The notes beneath the pieces are model-generated. The model worked only from the letters and a program-made list of their open reading frames with translations. It had not been told where the DNA came from and made no database searches. From positions 1 through 22,009 of the forward strand of contig JAAAUF010000702.1 in the NCBI GenBank assembly GCA_015499985.1: DNA of 22,009 bases, in the 5' to 3' direction. Made by a program: the position numbers and the translations under genes. Positions 18,032 through 22,009 of the stretch are shown piece after piece (within the stretch, counting starts at the first letter, position 1; every line of letters begins with the position of its first letter). The DNA is from Haplosporangium gracile. Its lineage: Eukaryota > Mortierellomycota > Mortierellomycetes > Mortierellales > Mortierellaceae.

Positions 18032-20770
18032 ATGTACGCAGAAAAGCATTCCGTAGAGACGGAGCGCAACGGAAAGATTCCCGAGGAGGATCCCGTTGCC
18101 CCTATCCCCCACTTCCCCTCAGAGTACAAGGGCGATATCAAGGACGAGCTCGGAGGTATCGAGGCTGATGCCGGTTCTTTGGAGGAGGAGGAGCTTGAAG
18201 AGTCCATCCGCCTCGTCCCCAAGATCGTCCGTGAGCTTGTCTCCATGGACGACGATCCCACCCTCCCCACCGTCACCTTCCGGTAAGTAGTAGTTTCTTG
18301 TATTCTAATTCACATCAGACAAAACGGTGCCGTCGATTGCATTGCCTCTGACCGTTGCTTCTTCTCAACTTTTTTTTCTCCTTTTACAGCTACTTTGTGC
18401 TGAGCACGATCTTTATTGCCTTGGGAGCCGTTATCTCCCAAATCTCATGGTTCAGAACCACCTCTGCCTCGTACTCGATGTTCTTTGTCCAGATCGTCTC
18501 CTACTGGCTCGGTAACATCATGGCCCGCACCCTTCCTGCCAAGGATATCAACCTCGGTTTCCTCAAGTTCTCCCTCAATCCCGGTCCTTTCTCCATCAAG
18601 GAGCACGTCCTCATCACTCTTGCGTACGTTTTTGACAGCAGTAATTATCTGTCCCTTAACATGTGATTGTTTGGTTTGACTACTTCAGAACACTAAGCTA
18701 ACGCATGCTCGCATTCGCTTTTTTTTTCTCTTGCAGTGCGAGTGCTGGTGCAACATCCAACTTGGGTGAGATTATCATCTCGGTCAAGGATATTTTCTAC
18801 AAGGAGCAGATGCACCCCCTCGCCGCTATCTTCCTCATGTGGGTAAGTTCTCTTTTCTCTCTTACAATTGTGTATCCGTGGTCGTTGATGTATTTTCTCC
18901 TGTAATTCAACCGCACTCTAACTCTTTATCTCTGCCCTATCCTTCTACTCCACGAACATCAACAGGCCACCATCTGGATTGGATACTCGTTTGCTGCCAT
19001 CGGGCGAAGTTTCTTGCTCTATGACCCCGATCTGATCTGGCCCTCAGCTCTCATGCAGACCGCTTTGTACCGCACCCTCCGCGGTGAGGGTCAGTCCCTC
19101 GATGTCTCCAAGAAGCAGATCCGCGTCTTCTGGCTTGTCCTCGCCGGCGTCTTCTTCTGGACCTTCTTGCCAGAGTACGCCTTCCCCTTCACCTCGTCCC
19201 TCGCCGTCCTCTGCTGGTTTGCTCCCCACAACGACACCGTCAAGTTCGTCTCCAGTGGACTCGGAGGCATGGGCTTCTTGAACTTTACCCTCAACTGGTC
19301 CAACATCACCTCCAACATCATGGTCTCCCCCTGGTGGACTCAAGTCATTTCCTTTGTTGCCTTTGTCGTCTCTGTCTGGATCCTTGTCCCTATCGCCCAT
19401 TTTACCGGCGCTTGGAACGGAAAGGCGTTCCCCATCATGTCCAACCGTCTCTTCATGGCCAATGGTACCAAATATCCCTTCATCGAGCTCACTGATGAGA
19501 AAGGTCACTTGAAGCAGGATGTCTTTGAAAAATACGGAAATGTCTACATGTCGACCTACAACCTCTGGGGTATTTTCTTTGGATATGCCACCTTCCTCTC
19601 GGCCTTTGTCCAAATCTTTTTGTTCGGTCGCAAGAAGATCTGGTCGACCATCCAGCATCTCCGTCAGCGCAAGCAGCACTCGTTCAAGGATCGTCTCAAT
19701 GTCCTGATGTCTGCCTATGACGAGGTTCCTCTCTGGTGGTACATTACCCTCTTTATTTGCTGCTTCTCCACAATGCTCATCTTGATCCACACCCAGGATT
19801 TGTACCTCCCCTGGTGGACCTACATTATCGGAGTTGTCCTTGGTGGTCTGACCGTCGTCCCCATGGGATTCATCTATGCCGTCTCTGCCTACCAAGTCTC
19901 CACCGGAACCTGGAACGAATTGATGTAAGTCTCCTCCTTTTTCTGTCGTTCTCTTCAAACTTCATGCATCTAAGTCATCACTGTTAAATGATCGCCTGCT
20001 AACTCTGAAGATTCCATCCCTGTTCTTCAATTAGTTACGGATACATGGCCCCTGGAACGCACCCTGTCGGTTCACTCGTTTACCGTGTTGTTGCTGGTCA
20101 GTGCTGGTACCGCGCCCAGGGCATTCTCCTCGACCAAAAGATCGGCCACTACATGAAGGTTAGCCCTCGCGCCACCTTTATGTCCCAGCTCTGGGGTAAC
20201 TTGATCGGTGTCCCAATCAATTATGCCGTCATCCGCTGGGTTATCGACACCAAACGCCCTTACCTGGACGGCACCGAAAAAGATCCTCTCGGCCAGTGGT
20301 CCGGTCAGGCCCCCCAGAGTTACTTGAACCAGGGTATCCAGTACGGAACCGTCGGCCCCACTCGTCTCTTCCAGGACACCATCTACGGTCCTCTCCGCTG
20401 GGGGTTCCTATTGGGTGTCGGTGCCCCCTTATTTATCTACCTCCTCCACAGACGCTTCCCCCATGCAAAGTTCAACCTCTGGCACAGCACCATCTTCTTC
20501 TCGAGCATGGAGAGCTTCTACGGAAACGTCTCGACCGGCCCTCTGTCGTCCATCATCGGAGGCTTTGTCTGCATGTATTACTTTTTCCGCTACAAGCACT
20601 CGACATGGGTCAAGTACAATTACCTCATTGGTGCCGCTGCTGATACGGGTCTGTCGCTGGCTATTCTTGCGATCTTTATTATCTTTGGAAGCGCCAAGAT
20701 TATTCAGATGCCCGAGTGGTGGGGTAACGACCAAGAATCTGTAGAAAAGTGCTATGGATCTTCCAATTAA
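18032..20770 (+). CDS. Oligopeptide transporter, OPT family (peptide clade)
   Basis: Five exons: 18032-18282, 18390-18623, 18737-18842, 18966-19924, 20035-20770. They join to 761 aa. All donors are GTAAGT or GTACGT and the last intron has a CTAAC branch site. The first 83 residues are hydrophilic and acidic and probably cytosolic. From 85 on there are many membrane segments, starting YFVLSTIFIALGAVISQISWF. Family signatures are NPGPFSIKEH (147-156), an aromatic/Pro core near LPEYAFPFTSSLAVLCWF, NELIYGYMAPG (514-524) and DQKIGHYMKVSPR (550-562). OPT proteins are proton-coupled plasma-membrane importers of tetra/pentapeptides, and some members take glutathione or metal chelates; the substrate cannot be read here. 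Codons end mostly in C (CTC, ATC, GTC, ACC), more so than in the neighbouring kinesin and POT1 genes, and the leader is pyrimidine-rich, so high expression is likely (inference). Confidence 0.95.
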
Positions 20771-21288
20771 TAGTATTCTTTCCTCATCCCTTTTTTTTGT
20801 ATAGCTCCTCCATCTCTTTATTTTCGACTAGTGTAGTCTCTTCTTTCATCTATCACACACCTTTCTCATATCCTAATAGCATCTCATTGTATTTATGAAC
20901 TTATAAAAAAGATTGAACTTGTCTTTTATCCAAACATTCTTTAAATTGCTAATGAATAGTGCAATGAAAGAAAAAAAAGGTAAGCATAGAGATGGAGGCG
21001 CTAAGAAGGGCGAAGGTAAAATTGCAAGTGTCACACCAATGAAAACGGCAGAATTTAGGTTTGTCTACAGAATTTTGCTATTGCCCCAACGTGAGACGGT
21101 AAGGGGGGCGAGAGCAAAAAACGATATTGATCAACTCGCTCGGTCCAAGCACAGGTACACTCTTTTTCTTTTTTGATGGATAGAAGGAAAAATGTTCAGA
21201 AATAAACTCACTTTGTGAGAATATTAGAGACAGGGCCAACGGGAAGTGGTGCCTGAATTTGTTCAAATCCCATCATTATCTCAGATCC

Positions 21289-21555
21289 ATGCTACTCTTT
21301 TTGTTTTTGTTTGTTCGCCCTTGGACTGAGGCGCAGGCAATAGTGCCCAGAGCAATGGAGATGTCGGTCCTTTTCGAACCTGTAGACCCTCTTAGTATTG
21401 TAGGATACTATACCAACGAATCCACAGTAGAACATTCGACTAGCGAAAAGGGGAGAAGGAGTGCAGGCTCCAAGTCTCGGAGGAGATTTTTTTTTCAAAA
21501 AAAAAAAAAGAAAGGCACACCATTGAGCTCGGCTGGCAAAGAGTTAAAATTTTAA
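21289..21555 (+). CDS. Weak candidate small secreted protein
   Basis: An 88-residue frame starts MLLFLFLFVRPWTEAQA, which looks like a signal peptide with an AQA cleavage site after residue 17. It continues with a short polar region (about 18-50), then a basic tail with FFFQKKKKK encoded by a poly(T)/poly(A) stretch. No cysteines are seen. The start context is poor (T at -3) and the tail is low complexity, so this may be chance. I recognise no family. Confidence 0.18.
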   Translation: MLLFLFLFVRPWTEAQAIVPRAMEMSVLFEPVDPLSIVGYYTNESTVEHSTSEKGRRSAGSKSRRRFFFQKKKKKGTPLSSAGKELKF

Positions 21556-21841
21556 TTTTGTGCATTCTTTTTGTGTCTCTTCAAAAAGCTGTAGGTCTCT
21601 TTATTTCAAAATGAAAAAAGGAACTGATATATATATATTTGCTAACCCCTGCAAAAAATAAGAGCTGCAAAAGGGAGTAAAGACGAAGAAGCGAGAAAAG
21701 TAAACGCTTACCAGTTACTCTACGTGTTTAAAAAATAGCAATATATTTTTTTTCTCAACACTCGCCAGCCTTTTTTTCCCTTTTTTTTTTTTTTCCTTCT
21801 TTTTCCCTTGTTTTTTTTCTTTCTTTTTTTCTCCTTTGTTT

Positions 21842-21847
21842 TTTATT
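21842..21847 (-). terminator. Possible poly(A) signal of the right-edge gene
   Basis: AATAAA on the minus strand lies 72 nt past the TAA at 21919. It sits in a purine-rich run on that strand, so chance is possible. Confidence 0.3.
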
Positions 21848-21918
21848 TCCTTTTTTTTGGTACACAATTTTATGTCTCCAGTAAAAAACCCAAGGGAGAC
21901 ATTCGATAGTGAAGGGAG

Positions 21919-22009
21919 TTACATACCAAACTCTTCCAAGAGCCATCCGCCAGTCACAGTCCGGTCCACAACCTGGCTCTGTGCAGCAATTGCCGCTGCT
22001 CCTCTTTTT
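21919..22009 (-). CDS. C-terminal fragment of an unidentified gene, cut by the right edge
   Basis: A minus-strand frame is open from the window edge to a TAA at 21919-21921, giving 29 residues that end VDRTVTGGWLLEEFGM. It looks protein-like (AAAIAAQSQVV before it) and is followed by AATAAA 72 nt downstream. An alternative is a GTATGT donor at 21926-21921 that would splice onward, making this an internal exon end. Too short to name. Confidence 0.4.
   Translation of the reverse strand, partial: KRGAAAIAAQSQVVDRTVTGGWLLEEFGM

Larger units (their letters stand above)
20771..21918. other. 3' flank of the transporter and intergenic DNA
   Basis: No firmly supported gene. It contains the transporter 3' UTR, a purine-rich stretch near 20960-21030, a short (AT)n run at about 21626-21640, and a long pyrimidine run at about 21768-21860. 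A weak candidate frame at 21289-21555 is listed separately. Confidence 0.5.

Noticed and set aside
19044..19958. 304-codon open frame antisense to the transporter
   Set aside because: It lies entirely opposite the largest OPT exon and its intron edge, and has an Asp/Glu/Gly-rich composition that follows from C-ending codons on the other strand. No domain is seen.
21255..21275. tRNA B-box-like word GTTCAAATCC
   Set aside because: The flanking bases cannot form a T-arm stem, and no A-box or acceptor pairing is seen.

Overview
This window is fungal nuclear DNA. Genes are interrupted by short introns (about 90-170 bp) with GTAAGT-like donors, CTAAC-type branch points and TAG/CAG acceptors. Noncoding DNA is rich in poly(T)/poly(A) and microsatellites. 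Gene content and protein style suggest an early-diverging filamentous fungus; Mucoromycota, perhaps Mortierellales, is my guess from general resemblance and not a proof.

Layout, left to right. (1) A minus-strand gene (411-2759) encodes a type II membrane protein with a long acidic stalk and an O-fucosyltransferase-like lumenal part. (2) Its upstream region ends in a decayed inverted copy of the 3' end of the kinesin gene (about 3571-3915, minus). (3) The splicing factor CWC25 (minus, 2 exons, 4029-5968) and a kinesin-14 of the Kar3/Klp2 type (plus, 7 exons, 6351-9505) are divergent and share a 382-bp promoter with a perfect TGACGTCA palindrome. Both start with a tiny coding exon (18 and 21 nt). 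(4) A POT1-type telomere protein (plus, 7 or 8 exons, 10518-13484) has a Pot1pC-like OB fold and a C-terminal zinc-ribbon OB fold. It appears to lack the first OB fold, and its linker is full of SUMO-consensus lysines. (5) A decayed LINE retrotransposon 3' end lies at about 13817-14850. (6) Roughly 3 kb of gene-poor DNA follows, with microsatellites and one doubtful minus-strand reading frame broken by a single TGA (15054-15557). (7) A five-exon oligopeptide transporter (plus, 18032-20770) has codon use that suggests high expression. (8) The right edge holds a possible C-terminal fragment of a minus-strand gene (21919-22009).

The genes do not form one pathway. They are housekeeping or cell-biology genes (Golgi glycosylation, splicing, spindle motor, telomere capping, peptide uptake). 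I see no obvious novel operon-like or defence system. The best leads are the POT1 architecture with its SUMO-motif array, the kinesin pseudogene, and the shared CWC25/kinesin promoter. Exon joins were worked out by hand; those of CWC25, the kinesin, POT1 and OPT give uninterrupted frames of 603, 801, 793 and 761 residues.
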